Source: Aculops lycopersici
Lineage: Eukaryota > Arthropoda > Arachnida > Trombidiformes > Eriophyidae
NCBI GenBank assembly: GCA_015350385.1
Contig: WNKI01000001.1
Span: 12,335,329-12,399,328 of the forward strand
Direction of reading: 5' to 3'
Length of the DNA: 64,000 bases
This document shows positions 12,252 through 21,297 of this stretch, one piece after another. Within the stretch, counting starts at the first letter, position 1. Every line of letters starts with the position of its first letter. The notes beneath the pieces are model-generated. The model was not told where the DNA came from and did no database searches. It saw only the letters and a program-made list of their open reading frames with translations. Position numbers and translations under genes: made by a program.

Positions 12252-12788
12252 ATGGTGCCAAAGCACGTGGTGCTGAAGTTGTTCGATCGACCAGTTGACT
12301 TGGCCCAGTTTATCGCAAAACCCGAGCAACAAGAGGCACCACTCTACCCAACTTGCCGAGCTTGGATCAGGGGACACCGAACAACACAAACAAGAAATCT
12401 AACCAGACAAATTAGACTAGAAACTACAAATGGAGGTCCCAGCGTTACGAATGAATCAAGCGAACCTGACGAGGAGTCATATCAATTGCCACCACCCAAA
12501 AGCAAGAAAGAGGCCGCTGCACAATATGACAAGGTAATTGACGATGAAAATATAGATATTAGGATACCAGAAAGCGTAAGACATTTCAAGAGGTCTGATA
12601 ATGTAGAGGATACATTTGATAAGTCAATCAATTCCCTGAATCAACACCAATGTGCCGAATCAAACAAACTTCGCTGGAAGAAAGTCCGCAGTGAATGGAC
12701 TGAGGCAAGAAGAGTGCATGAAGCTCGTTATGAGAAATCTTTCAAAATGATTGAGGATCTGTTCGTATCGCAACAGAGAACTGTCTAA
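12252..12788 (+). CDS. LIN37: LIN37-like DREAM/MuvB complex subunit
   Basis: Intronless 178-aa protein. The LIN37 hallmark, a LYP.CRAW core, is at residues 31-39 (LYPTCRAWI). The rest is charged and mostly disordered, with an acidic middle and a Lys/Arg-rich C-terminal helix. LIN37 is a subunit of MuvB, which in the DREAM complex represses cell-cycle and developmental genes. The assignment rests mainly on that one motif plus size and composition, so it is less secure than its neighbours. It is divergent with TOMM22 upstream. Confidence 0.62.
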   Translation: MVPKHVVLKLFDRPVDLAQFIAKPEQQEAPLYPTCRAWIRGHRTTQTRNLTRQIRLETTNGGPSVTNESSEPDEESYQLPPPKSKKEAAAQYDKVIDDENIDIRIPESVRHFKRSDNVEDTFDKSINSLNQHQCAESNKLRWKKVRSEWTEARRVHEARYEKSFKMIEDLFVSQQRTV

Positions 12789-13099
12789 ACATTTTAACAA
12801 TGGTTTCACCCGTAGTAATAAAATAAGGTTCGATCACAGTATCTGAAGTTTCTATCCACGTTTGTTGCATTATTTACAGCGTCCACCCTACCTATGATCA
12901 ATGGTTTTTGCGCAGAGAATTTTTGGCCTGTGTTGCAGTATCTGCGTGAGCTCCACATCCGCAACCGGCGTGTGGAATTTACACTGCTGTCAGCGTTTGT
13001 CTAAATGAGTGCATCAGCATGTAGCAAATAGACCGATTGATATATTTTGAATTTCTAGACTGTATTAGCTCCTCGATTCCCAATTTTTACTGTCATTTC

Positions 13100-13108
13100 A
13101 TGCAATAA
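13100..13108 (+). promoter_or_regulatory. two-codon upstream ORF in the SEC11 leader
   Basis: ATG-CAA-TAA lies 33 nt before, and in frame with, the SEC11 start at 13133. It is a minimal uORF that could modulate reinitiation if it falls within the transcript, which cannot be told from sequence. Confidence 0.35.
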
Positions 13109-13132
13109 GATACATATCCATTGCCAACAACC

Positions 13133-13693
13133 ATGAACCTATTGTCCTCAGCCCTGGAATATACCGGTCTCGCGGAACTCACGCGGATGAGCAAGAGACA
13201 GTTTATCTTCCAATGTCTAAACTTTGGTCTTATTATTGCATCAGCTTTGACCATTTGGAAAGGTCTCATGCTAGTGACAGGCTCGGAGAGTCCCATTGTA
13301 GTGGTCTTAAGTGGATCTATGGAACCTGCATTCCACAGAGGCGACCTATTGTTCCTCACAAATCATTCAGAAGATCCTGTTAGAGTAGGAGATATTGTAG
13401 TATTCAAGATTAAAGGTAGAGATATTCCCATTGTACATAGAGTAATCAAACTGCACGAAAAGGATGATGGTAGCTACAAAATATTAACAAAGGGAGACAA
13501 CAACTCTGTCGACGATCGAGGCCTCTACGCCCAAGACCAAGTTTGGCTCGAGAGATCCGATATTGTCGGTAGAGCCAGAGGTTTCGTTCCCTACGTTGGT
13601 ATGATAACTATCCTCATGAACGATTACCCTAAACTCAAATATATTGTCCTTGGCTTTTTAGGTATATTTGTTCTTATACACCGAGACACATAG
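13133..13693 (+). CDS. SEC11A: signal peptidase complex catalytic subunit SEC11
   Basis: Intronless 186-aa ER membrane serine protease that removes signal peptides from secretory proteins. An N-terminal transmembrane helix at about 27-48 precedes the SGSMEP box with catalytic Ser62. His102 is in VHRV, and Asp122 and Asp128 fall in KGDNN and DDRG at the spacing expected for Sec11. A second hydrophobic segment closes the protein. The ATG at 13133 was chosen because the frame upstream of it is interrupted by the stop of the two-codon uORF. Its 3' end converges on MED4, with about 110 bp between stop codons. Confidence 0.95.
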   Translation: MNLLSSALEYTGLAELTRMSKRQFIFQCLNFGLIIASALTIWKGLMLVTGSESPIVVVLSGSMEPAFHRGDLLFLTNHSEDPVRVGDIVVFKIKGRDIPIVHRVIKLHEKDDGSYKILTKGDNNSVDDRGLYAQDQVWLERSDIVGRARGFVPYVGMITILMNDYPKLKYIVLGFLGIFVLIHRDT

Positions 13694-13801
13694 GATAAGA
13701 AATTCTATAATCAAGATATGATAAAATAACACAACCGTCAAGACAATCTCAAATAAACGACTAGAGTTTTGATTTATAGATTAATTGTATAGCTTCTATC
13801 T

Positions 13802-14269
13802 TTATTGACTATCACTTGAAGAACTTGATGATGAGTCAGTAGACATGAGGTCAACATCTTTCTCCTCTATATTGACCTTCTTGGCAGCACCAGCACCTGG
13901 ATGAGATCCAGGAGGCATGAAATGGAATGGTGAGGAATCGGACGAGGTGGGTGCATTGCCACTCAATAATCCGAGTCGCATTTGTAAATCAGTTGGGTAT
14001 GGCCTACGTGGATCTCCGGGGTTCCAATCCATCGGGCTAGCTACACTATGTTGTGAGCTTATACTATGTGCATATCTTATCAGATCTTCTGAAAAAACCG
14101 GCCTACTATTAGCTTTCTTGATGAGATCGAGCTTCTGCTTCGACTGATATAATGCTGTGGACAATATGAGCTCGGCTTCGTTCAGCTGTTTAATGATCGA
14201 CTCGGATGTTTCTTGAGCCGGTTTCGGAGTTGTTTGCTTAGTCGCTTTTTGTACAGGTTGACTGTTCAT
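13802..14269 (-). CDS. MED4: Mediator subunit MED4, N-terminally short
   Basis: Intronless 155-aa protein matching the second half of MED4, a subunit of the Mediator middle module that bridges transcription factors and RNA polymerase II. Conserved landmarks are the helix LNEAELILSTALYQ, the IRYAHSISS block, the signature PGDPRRPYPTDLQMR and a C-terminal MSTDSSSSSS serine run nearly identical to that of vertebrate MED4. The usual N-terminal coiled-coil half (about 80-100 residues) is missing: the first ATG of the frame (14269) lies just before the conserved helix. I found no upstream exon encoding the missing part, but a short distant exon could be overlooked. Confidence 0.88.
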   Translation of the reverse strand: MNSQPVQKATKQTTPKPAQETSESIIKQLNEAELILSTALYQSKQKLDLIKKANSRPVFSEDLIRYAHSISSQHSVASPMDWNPGDPRRPYPTDLQMRLGLLSGNAPTSSDSSPFHFMPPGSHPGAGAAKKVNIEEKDVDLMSTDSSSSSSSDSQ

Positions 14270-14501
14270 GATGATGTTTATTTGACAGTTCCAGGAATTG
14301 AACATAAACAATCTCGTGCAAAATATACACTTGGAGTGCAGCAAAGAGGTGAAATTAGTTTCTCTGCAGATGTTTTTGCGTGCACACTGAACTCAAGATT
14401 TGTTGCAGTTATTTAATCTGCCAGCGCGTGGAAACCCATTTGACCGTAGGAAATTGATAGAAATTCCATATGACACCTGGCTTTGTTTACACAGGTGTAA
14501 T

Positions 14502-14845
14502 ATGGCTAACGAATTGATCGAGTGCTATTATACCGAGCCTCTCCTAACGGCTCAAAGACTTTTAGCATCTCGATCCCGAAGATTGCTAATGTTAGTTGAG
14601 AAATGCCCCTCAATGGGGTCTGAAGTCGCGTTGCGAGCAGTCTAGACAAAGAAAAACGCAGGTGTGCAAGAGCCTATAGACTTTTGCGAACTGACATCTC
14701 ATACACTGATAGGCGATTGACAAGAACCTTTCAAACAATATCAATAGAACTAGAGTTTGAGTGCTGCAACACAATCATGCTAAACCATCTGGGCAGTTTA
14801 AGCTACGCACAGGTAGACTTGCAAACTTGGTCTGGCACCTGTTGA
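14502..14845 (+). CDS. candidate small two-exon gene, function unknown
   Basis: The open frame from ATG 14502 appears to switch frame around 14640. Splicing out a 50-nt intron (GTTAGT donor at 14591, GCAG acceptor ending at 14640) joins it to a second open stretch, join(14502..14590, 14641..14845), giving 97 aa. The product is rich in Arg and Leu in its first two thirds and looks alpha-helical. I do not recognise it. The intron is near the minimum length and the acceptor has a weak pyrimidine tract. The start faces MED4 across about 230 bp, which suits a bidirectional promoter. It could instead be a chance pair of open frames. Confidence 0.33.
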
Positions 14846-15241
14846 CGAGAACTCGGAAGATTCCGCAAAAATAACGGGGTTTGGACGATCTAAGATTCGA
14901 GCTTTAACTAGAACACTGAGCTTGAATTTATTTCATTTCATTGATGAAATGAAATAAATTCAACTTCGCAGTTCTAGAGACGAAATTCGGAAGTCCGTCA
15001 AGATGTTGCTCAGGCTAGATGGCGGAAGCTGTCATATAGCGATCAGTATCTCTTTGGCTCTGATTAGTGAGGTATGACTGTTAATAAGTGCTAGATATAT
15101 GCTGTGGTGCAACTTGACGAGTGGTCATAGTGATATTTGCTTCTCTCCGGGTGTGAATATTTGCACAAGTTGAACACACGCGATAGGGTTTATTATTGAG
15201 TTTATACGCATGAAGACCTTGTAAGTTAGACGTCTTACACA
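14846..15241. other. intergenic stretch with a perfect foldback
   Basis: No coding frame. Contains the 20-bp-arm inverted repeat at 14922-14963 and presumably the 3' untranslated region of G-alpha-q (minus strand). Confidence 0.5.
14922..14963. repeat. perfect 20-bp inverted repeat with 2-nt centre
   Basis: Arms 14922-14941 and 14944-14963 are exact reverse complements. AT-rich. It lies between the candidate small gene and the 3' end of G-alpha-q. Confidence 0.9.
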
Positions 15242-16303
15242 TCACACTAAGTTGTATTCCTTCAGATTGAGCTGTAATATCGTATCCTTGACTGCAGCGA
15301 ACACAAATCTGATGTTCTCTGTATCGGTTGCACATGTAAAATGAGAGTAAATAATTTTGTCACTGTCGGGATTTAGGTCGACGAACATCTTCAATATGAA
15401 TTCTCTGGCATGCAATGGATCCTTCTTGGGGCCATCATATTCGGGAAAATAATCGACGAGATGTGAATACATGATCTTCTCTTCAAGTAAATCTTTTTTG
15501 TTCAAGAACAATATTACAGAGGAATTTTGAAACCAAGGATATGTAATAATCGTCTTGAATAACGCCTTACTTTCTTCCATTCGATTTTCATTATCGGATT
15601 CGAATAAAATTTGATCGTACTCACTTAAGGCGACTAAGAAAATAATTGATGTAACATTCTCAAAACAATGGATCCATTTTCTCCTCTCGGATCTTTGGCC
15701 ACCGACGTCCACCATCCTGAATATAATTGAGTCTAGATCGAATGGATATTCAATTATACCAGTTGTTGGAACTCTTACACGTAGGATATCTTGTTGCGTG
15801 GGCAAATAATCAGGTGAAGCAATCCTATCGATATCGCTCAGGTAATATTTGGCAGAATCAGTTAGTTGGTACTCTCTTCTCCTATCATAGCAGTCTTGTA
15901 TACCCGGATCTTCCCATAACGATTTGATGGCTAAGACATAATTATCTCCAAACGTTGTGACTGATTCATAGTCGACACAACGAACAAGGTCCGCCATATC
16001 GACATTATTTGGGTTTCTGAATTCTATTCTTAATAGTTCCATAGCTTTGATCATGCTTTGCATGGCCATAAAAATGTTTTGATAAACTAGTTTGGTAAAA
16101 CCTCTCTTGTCTTCATCGGAATAACCGGATCCATGTATAATTCTCATTTGCTTAATAAATGTCGATTTGCCGGACTCTCCCGTACCCAATAGTAAAAGCT
16201 TCAATTCTCTCCTAGCATCCCTCTTATCTTTTCTAAGTTGTTTTTCAATCTCCTGATTGATCCGTTTCTGTTCTTTAGCTTCTTCGCTTAAACAGCAAGC
16301 CAT
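15242..16303 (-). CDS. Galphaq: heterotrimeric G protein alpha subunit, Gq class
   Basis: Intronless 353-aa protein, the same length as insect G-alpha-q. It starts MACC, with the paired palmitoylation cysteines at 3-4. The P-loop is GTGESGKST (40-48), the catalytic switch arginine is R177, DVGGQRS carries Q203, NKKD binds guanine, and TCATDT follows. The C-terminal EYNLV identifies the Gq class and its receptor and phospholipase C-beta coupling. Nothing suggests decay. The open frame continues upstream of MACC without a better start. Gq genes in most animals are split by several introns; here none interrupts the CDS, in keeping with the intron-poor neighbours. Confidence 0.97.
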   Translation of the reverse strand: MACCLSEEAKEQKRINQEIEKQLRKDKRDARRELKLLLLGTGESGKSTFIKQMRIIHGSGYSDEDKRGFTKLVYQNIFMAMQSMIKAMELLRIEFRNPNNVDMADLVRCVDYESVTTFGDNYVLAIKSLWEDPGIQDCYDRRREYQLTDSAKYYLSDIDRIASPDYLPTQQDILRVRVPTTGIIEYPFDLDSIIFRMVDVGGQRSERRKWIHCFENVTSIIFLVALSEYDQILFESDNENRMEESKALFKTIITYPWFQNSSVILFLNKKDLLEEKIMYSHLVDYFPEYDGPKKDPLHAREFILKMFVDLNPDSDKIIYSHFTCATDTENIRFVFAAVKDTILQLNLKEYNLV

Positions 16304-17904
16304 TGTGTAAATGTGGTGCTTGTTGTTCCTTATGGGTATAATAAAATTTGAATCGATGATGAATTCGATGATAAATGGTTGGATAACATGTAGCAAATTT
16401 GAAGATGTGTTTGGTTGAAGGGCGCAAATGTTCGAGTCTACTCTCCCGCTTCGCTGCACGCAGGCGGACGCGGACTGCTTCACGCCCACTCTCTGTGGTT
16501 CGGGAGCACGCGCTTGGGCCCGATGATGGGCCGCATGAAAAGTGGGCCAGCGCCGTATAATGCAACAGGACGCGGGATTTGCTGAACGACGCGCCTCGCC
16601 TTGGAATTAGCCTGATCGCTTAGTTTACCGACTCGCGCACACAGACTCATCTCGCTGCACTTACACACAGTTCCATTCCGTTTGCCGATATGCTCGCCAG
16701 CGGCAAACACTTTTTGGGGATACAGGGCGCGGATCATGCACTCCACCAGCTCGCTGAACACAATCGGCGGCGCCTGTGTAACGCACAGTGGCCACTGCCG
16801 CTTCTGCCTTTGCCGCTGCCTTTGCTGCTGCTTCTGCTTCTAACGCAACTGATGGCTGCTCCTGCTGGCTCCTCTGCTGTTGTCGACGTCGAGCGTAGCC
16901 TTTGGGGCTGCTGAACTTCACGACTACCGCTGCTTCAGCTGGCCCATCGCCGACACGGCGACGACAGCTCTCGTGCTAGCGGCGAAGTGGCTGCCCCCTC
17001 TGGCGCATCGTCTCCAGCTCGCTGTCGCTGGCTCCTCGCTTGCCACTCGTCCATCTAGCCGCTCGCTCGCGTTGTTGTAATCCACCTCGGTTATTCGAAT
17101 CAATTACAGGTGACGGATCTCGAACTCGTTGCAGCATCGCAAGCTCGCCTCTTGTATAGCTAGCTTGCTGAGTGCGCCCACCGCCTCATCAGTCTGGCAA
17201 ATAGCTTGCCGAGGCGATAGAATGAGACCAGCTGGTTGGCGACGGCAACGATGACAACAACAACAACAAGACGCTCGGAGTCTATTACCCAACTAAACCT
17301 GACTAAAGAGAGCTCTCTTTGTCACCCGATACATCAGGCAGTGTGCTCAGCATAGCCTTTCCATTTATCTGAAGGCCGGCTCGACGATGACGAGCAACAA
17401 CTGACTACTTGACTAACTTCATTGGAAAGACCAACAATGAAAAGAGCTGCCGCCGGCACGTTGGCTTGGAAATCCCTCGAGATCGACAAGTGACGCGACA
17501 GCAGCAACTTGTTGGCATGCTCATCTCGGAGGGCCATTGTTGTTGAAAACGTTGAGCAACAGTCACGGACTCGACTCTTCGAAGTGCCCACCTGAGCACT
17601 CAACACTAAACGGCAAGACGTCGGGGGCTGATGGAGAAAAGGCGAGGAAGGAGCAGCGGCGATGGGCTTGCGCGAGCGAGAAACTCGTGCACTGCTTCTT
17701 GTTTGTTTACGTTTTTCAACGCACGCTGAGTAAATGCGTAATTTTGACAACAATCTTGCACAACCCATTGATTTGCTCCATCTCTATTATCTAGTTTCTA
17801 TTATAATTACTTTCTCACGATCCATGTATCTTTGGATCTCATTAGCCACAATTTCCGAATAAGAATCGATCCAGTGATAAGCTGTATCATCGCTTACAGC
17901 TACA
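16304..17904. other. G-alpha-q upstream region / intergenic
   Basis: No recognisable gene. GC-rich, Ala/Arg/Ser-type pseudo-frames overlap on both strands between 16480 and 17770, a pattern typical of unconstrained GC-rich DNA. It should contain the divergent promoters of G-alpha-q (minus) and CIAO3 (plus). A 16-bp palindrome is at 17305-17320. Confidence 0.5.
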
Positions 17905-19242
17905 ATGTCTTTCGTAAGGTTGGAGAACTTGAATGACTTCATTCAGCCGGGAACTGCTTGCATCAAACCCGCTGAGAAGAAAGCACCAGGAGTTGTGGCG
18001 AAGGTTACCGATATTAGTCTAACAGATTGCCTCGCATGCAGTGGTTGTATCACCTCTGCTGAGACAGTCTTAGTTCAACAACAAAATCATGAAGAGTTGT
18101 TCAAGATTATCAATGATAACAAGATAGCCAAGGATAGAAAAGACATTGTTGTATCTCTCTCACTTCAATCAATAGCCTCGTTGGGTCACAAGCACTCAAT
18201 GGATGCCCAAGAAACTGCCCAGAGACTGGCATCATTCTTGGTATCATTAGGATGCGACCGAGTTTATGATATCAATTTAGCTCGCCATTTAGCGCTTGTT
18301 GAATCCTATAGAGAATTCAAGAACATCAAAGACAATCGAAAAGGTCCACTCATTGGCTCTGCTTGCCCAGGTTGGATTTGTTATGCTGAAAAGACAAATG
18401 GTAATCTCATAATTCCGCATTTGAGCAAAGTCCGATCACCACAACAAATTATGGGCTCTCTCATAAAGAGGCGAACGATTGATGGAAAGAAACCCAGCGT
18501 TTACCACATTACCCTTATGCCATGTTTCGACAAAAAGCTCGAAGCCTCTAGAAAAGACTTTCGCGATGATTGTGATCAGCCGGATGTCGACTGCGTCATA
18601 ACGCCACTAGAACTCGAAGAGATACTCAACGATGAAGGTGTAACACTTGCAGACTTCGATAGAAGACCATTAGATACCATTGCAAAAGTTGATCTTCCTT
18701 TTGACCATCCATTGACCAGCCATACAGGTACTGCCTCAGGTGGATATGCTGAAAACCTTTTAATAGCTGAAGCTTCTGAAATTCTTGGCGACAAATCGAA
18801 CTCCTTAAAAGATAAACTCCGCTATTCGCAATTGAGGAACAACGATTTTGTAGAAGTTACACTAGATTCCTCCGAAACTGGTGATACAAGACTCCCTAAA
18901 GTGGCCATTGTAAATGGATTTAGAAATATCCAAACGGTGGTTCAGAGATTGAAAAGGAACGTGCTCAAGTATGACTATATTGAAGTGATGGCCTGTCCAT
19001 CCGGGTGTATCAATGGAGGAGCCCAATGTCGACAAAACTTTGGCGAGACGCAAGAGGAATCGATCGAGGCAACTAGGCAAGTTTACCAAGAGGTCCCGTG
19101 TGTCGACATTAGAGTGAGCCATGAAGAAGAAGTTAACGCAAGATTGTTCAAGAGTCTTGGCATCCAAGACAAAATCGACAAACTCTTGTACACTGAGTTT
19201 CATGCTGTACCTAAGATGCAAGATCTCGCAGTGAGTTGGTGA
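17905..19242 (+). CDS. CIAO3: cytosolic iron-sulfur assembly component CIAO3 (NARFL/Nar1/IOP1)
   Basis: Intronless 445-aa iron-only-hydrogenase-like protein. CIAO3 bridges early and late cytosolic Fe-S assembly, handing clusters to the CIA targeting complex. The N-terminal cluster ligands are Cys19 (TACIKP) and Cys42, Cys45, Cys48 (CLACSGC). The hydrogenase-like H-cluster-type cysteines are Cys154 (SACPGW), Cys207 (MPCFD), Cys364 and Cys368 (ACPSGC). The protein ends VSW: a terminal aromatic residue is the feature by which CIA clients and adaptors dock, so it is probably functional. A segment between the first Cys and the CxxCxxC found in vertebrate homologues is shorter here. Converges on the myosin light-chain gene. 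Confidence 0.95.
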   Translation: MSFVRLENLNDFIQPGTACIKPAEKKAPGVVAKVTDISLTDCLACSGCITSAETVLVQQQNHEELFKIINDNKIAKDRKDIVVSLSLQSIASLGHKHSMDAQETAQRLASFLVSLGCDRVYDINLARHLALVESYREFKNIKDNRKGPLIGSACPGWICYAEKTNGNLIIPHLSKVRSPQQIMGSLIKRRTIDGKKPSVYHITLMPCFDKKLEASRKDFRDDCDQPDVDCVITPLELEEILNDEGVTLADFDRRPLDTIAKVDLPFDHPLTSHTGTASGGYAENLLIAEASEILGDKSNSLKDKLRYSQLRNNDFVEVTLDSSETGDTRLPKVAIVNGFRNIQTVVQRLKRNVLKYDYIEVMACPSGCINGGAQCRQNFGETQEESIEATRQVYQEVPCVDIRVSHEEEVNARLFKSLGIQDKIDKLLYTEFHAVPKMQDLAVSW

Positions 19243-19553
19243 TAAATAATTTAAATCAAAACGTTGTTCAGAGAATAAGTCAGTAGTGAGCAGTCAGAAC
19301 AGTGATGTTACAATATAACAGTTATGATGTTGTTTATGGTAGTGTATGTAATGTAGAGACTTGGAGTCACATAGAAAGTGTTTGTCTTAATCCTGACAGA
19401 TCGAAACGCATTGCATATGAGCACATGATGAATAAAATTGAGGGCACTATAAGTTTACAAAACGGACTTGATGAAAAGTGTGTTATTGTGTGTGTATATG
19501 TATGTGATGATGCATAGATAGTATTAACTTGACATATTGATGGTGATGGGCTT

Positions 19554-20347
19554 CTACTTCTTGCCTGCAGCGGCCTCTTCTGGGAATGGACCTGCCAAGA
19601 GCTTCTTGATGAAGACTAATCGATAGGAATGTGATAGTTATTAGTTTTGAGCCAATTCAGTCCAATTATAGTGCAACAGGTTTCACGGTGAAACCTTGAA
19701 TCGCATACTTACGGTCGTACTTGATGTTTCCCTCCTCGTCTGGGGCCTCGGTGACACATGCAGCCATGATATCCTCGCACTCCTTGTCGTTAAGCTTCTC
19801 ACCAAGGGACATAAGGATGTGGGCAAGCTCAGCCTCGAGCATGGTTCCGTTGTCCATTTTATCGTAGACTTTCATGCATTCAGCAAAGTCCTCATAGGCG
19901 CCTACATCCTTCTCCTTCTTCAGCTGGCTGTAGATTGGCAGAAACTCTTCGAGAGCCAGCTTCTTCTCGCCTAGCTTCTTGGTCCCGCCGGCCTTAAGAC
20001 AGGCCTCTTGGGTGGGCACGAGGTCCAATGATCGGCAGAGGTCGCCCAGGTAGAAGGCGTCTACCTTACCGATACCTTCGAAATCATAGATATCAAAGTG
20101 CAATTTTGCCTCTATTGTTTGTGATTGAGATCGATAATTGTTAGTCGTGTAATTGTTTGAATTCGAAGTTTTGTCAGGAGAAAATTAGATGATGCTTACT
20201 TTCGACTTCTGCTGGCTTGAGGTCGGCCTTCAATGATTAATAGATTCATAGATTTGTGTGAGTTTGTTAGGTTGATTAGTTTCACGGGCGTCACCCAAGT
20301 CGATAGCTCACTTGTTGATTTGTAAACTTCAATCGAGTACTTACCAT
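19554..20347 (-). CDS. Mlc1: essential myosin light chain (EF-hand)
   Basis: Four coding exons on the minus strand, complement(join(19554..19615, 19713..20111, 20200..20227, 20345..20347)), 163 aa. All three introns have GT-AG ends with GTAAGT or GTAAGC donors and acceptors whose phases join cleanly. The first coding exon is only the ATG, followed directly by GTAAGT; the second is 28 nt. The product is a calmodulin-fold essential light chain that stabilises the myosin-II lever arm. Family landmarks are GGTKK, the LEEFLPIYSQLKKEK helix, YEDFAECMKVYDK and GTMLEAELAHILMSLGE. The last exon encodes a C-terminus of the arthropod muscle type (KKLLAGPFPEE). Retention of the last intron would give an alternative 16-residue end. 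Dense introns contrast with the surrounding intronless genes. Confidence 0.93.
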
Positions 20348-21265
20348 CTTGATATATCTGAGGTTATCTGAGGCGAGAGGGTTGTAATTTGTGAATGTGG
20401 CAATGGGTTGTAGATGATTGTGAGCAGTGGCGTCGCTGACTAGCGTTGAGGACAAATGGAGGTTGAATGCCAACTAAGAGTTCCCGAGTTTAGAATGTAG
20501 TTGGAAATTTGGAGCGATTGTAGGTGAGAGTGGCTAACAGGAGAAAGGATCTCTGTAGTTATATTCCTAACTGGAATAAGCATTTTGGCTCGCCTACGAG
20601 TCGTCGTTTTCGTGGTTGCTACGCTGAGTTAGTCTCGGTGAGTTGTAGGATCTCGAGACAAAGCCAACATTATGGTGATCGTTTACAATGGGCCAACTAG
20701 ACTGCATCTCAGTGACGGACTAAAGTTTTACCAGTCGCTAGCCAAAGTAGACGGACGAACTTGCAGCGACTAAATTGAACTCTTCTAGGGTGCGGACGCT
20801 TCATTTACATTTCCAATTGTTTAAACAATTAGAATTTGCGCCACCTACGCGTCGAGCTCGACGCGACACAAGTCTTCCGACTCAGAACTGCAGAAGTCGA
20901 CGGCAACTGAGGCAGCGTCGACGAGGAGTGAGAAGACGTTGCTGCAGTGGCACCAGACGAAATTGCCCTTTAGGCGTCTAGTTGCCAAGACTTAGTTTGC
21001 TAGCTCGACTGTTTTGTGACTCTCAAATCGCTAGGTGCCAGGACTATAGCGACAGCATTAGCCACAGCAGCAAAAGCAGCGGCAGCGATCGAGGAGAAGA
21101 GAAAAGATCACCTACACACTTGAGAGCGCACATGGCACTGCTACCAAGATAGTCGCTCTATCACTTACTTTCAAATAGTCATAGTTGAAAGTGCCAACTT
21201 GTGAGTCTCGAGAGATTCAAACTCATCGTCCAAGAAGCTGACAAGTGAGATGTTGATGCTTTTAA
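20348..21265. other. myosin light-chain upstream region / intergenic
   Basis: No coding gene seen. Two perfect palindromes (20815-20830 and 20848-20865) sit 17 bp apart. Probably includes the promoter and 5' leader of the myosin light chain. Confidence 0.45.
20815..20865. repeat. two adjacent perfect palindromes
   Basis: A 16-bp AT-rich palindrome (20815-20830) is followed by an 18-bp GC-rich one centred on GAGCTC (20848-20865). Confidence 0.85.
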
Positions 21266-21297
21266 TTAGGTTTCCATCATCAGCATGATGTCGACTC

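Noticed and set aside
15242..16303. G-alpha-q considered as a processed retrocopy
   Set aside because: No poly(A) scar or target-site duplication noticed, and most genes nearby are also intronless, so general intron loss is simpler.
19302..19517. 71-codon plus frame after CIAO3
   Set aside because: Lies in the CIAO3 3' untranslated region; composition is unremarkable and there is no family match.
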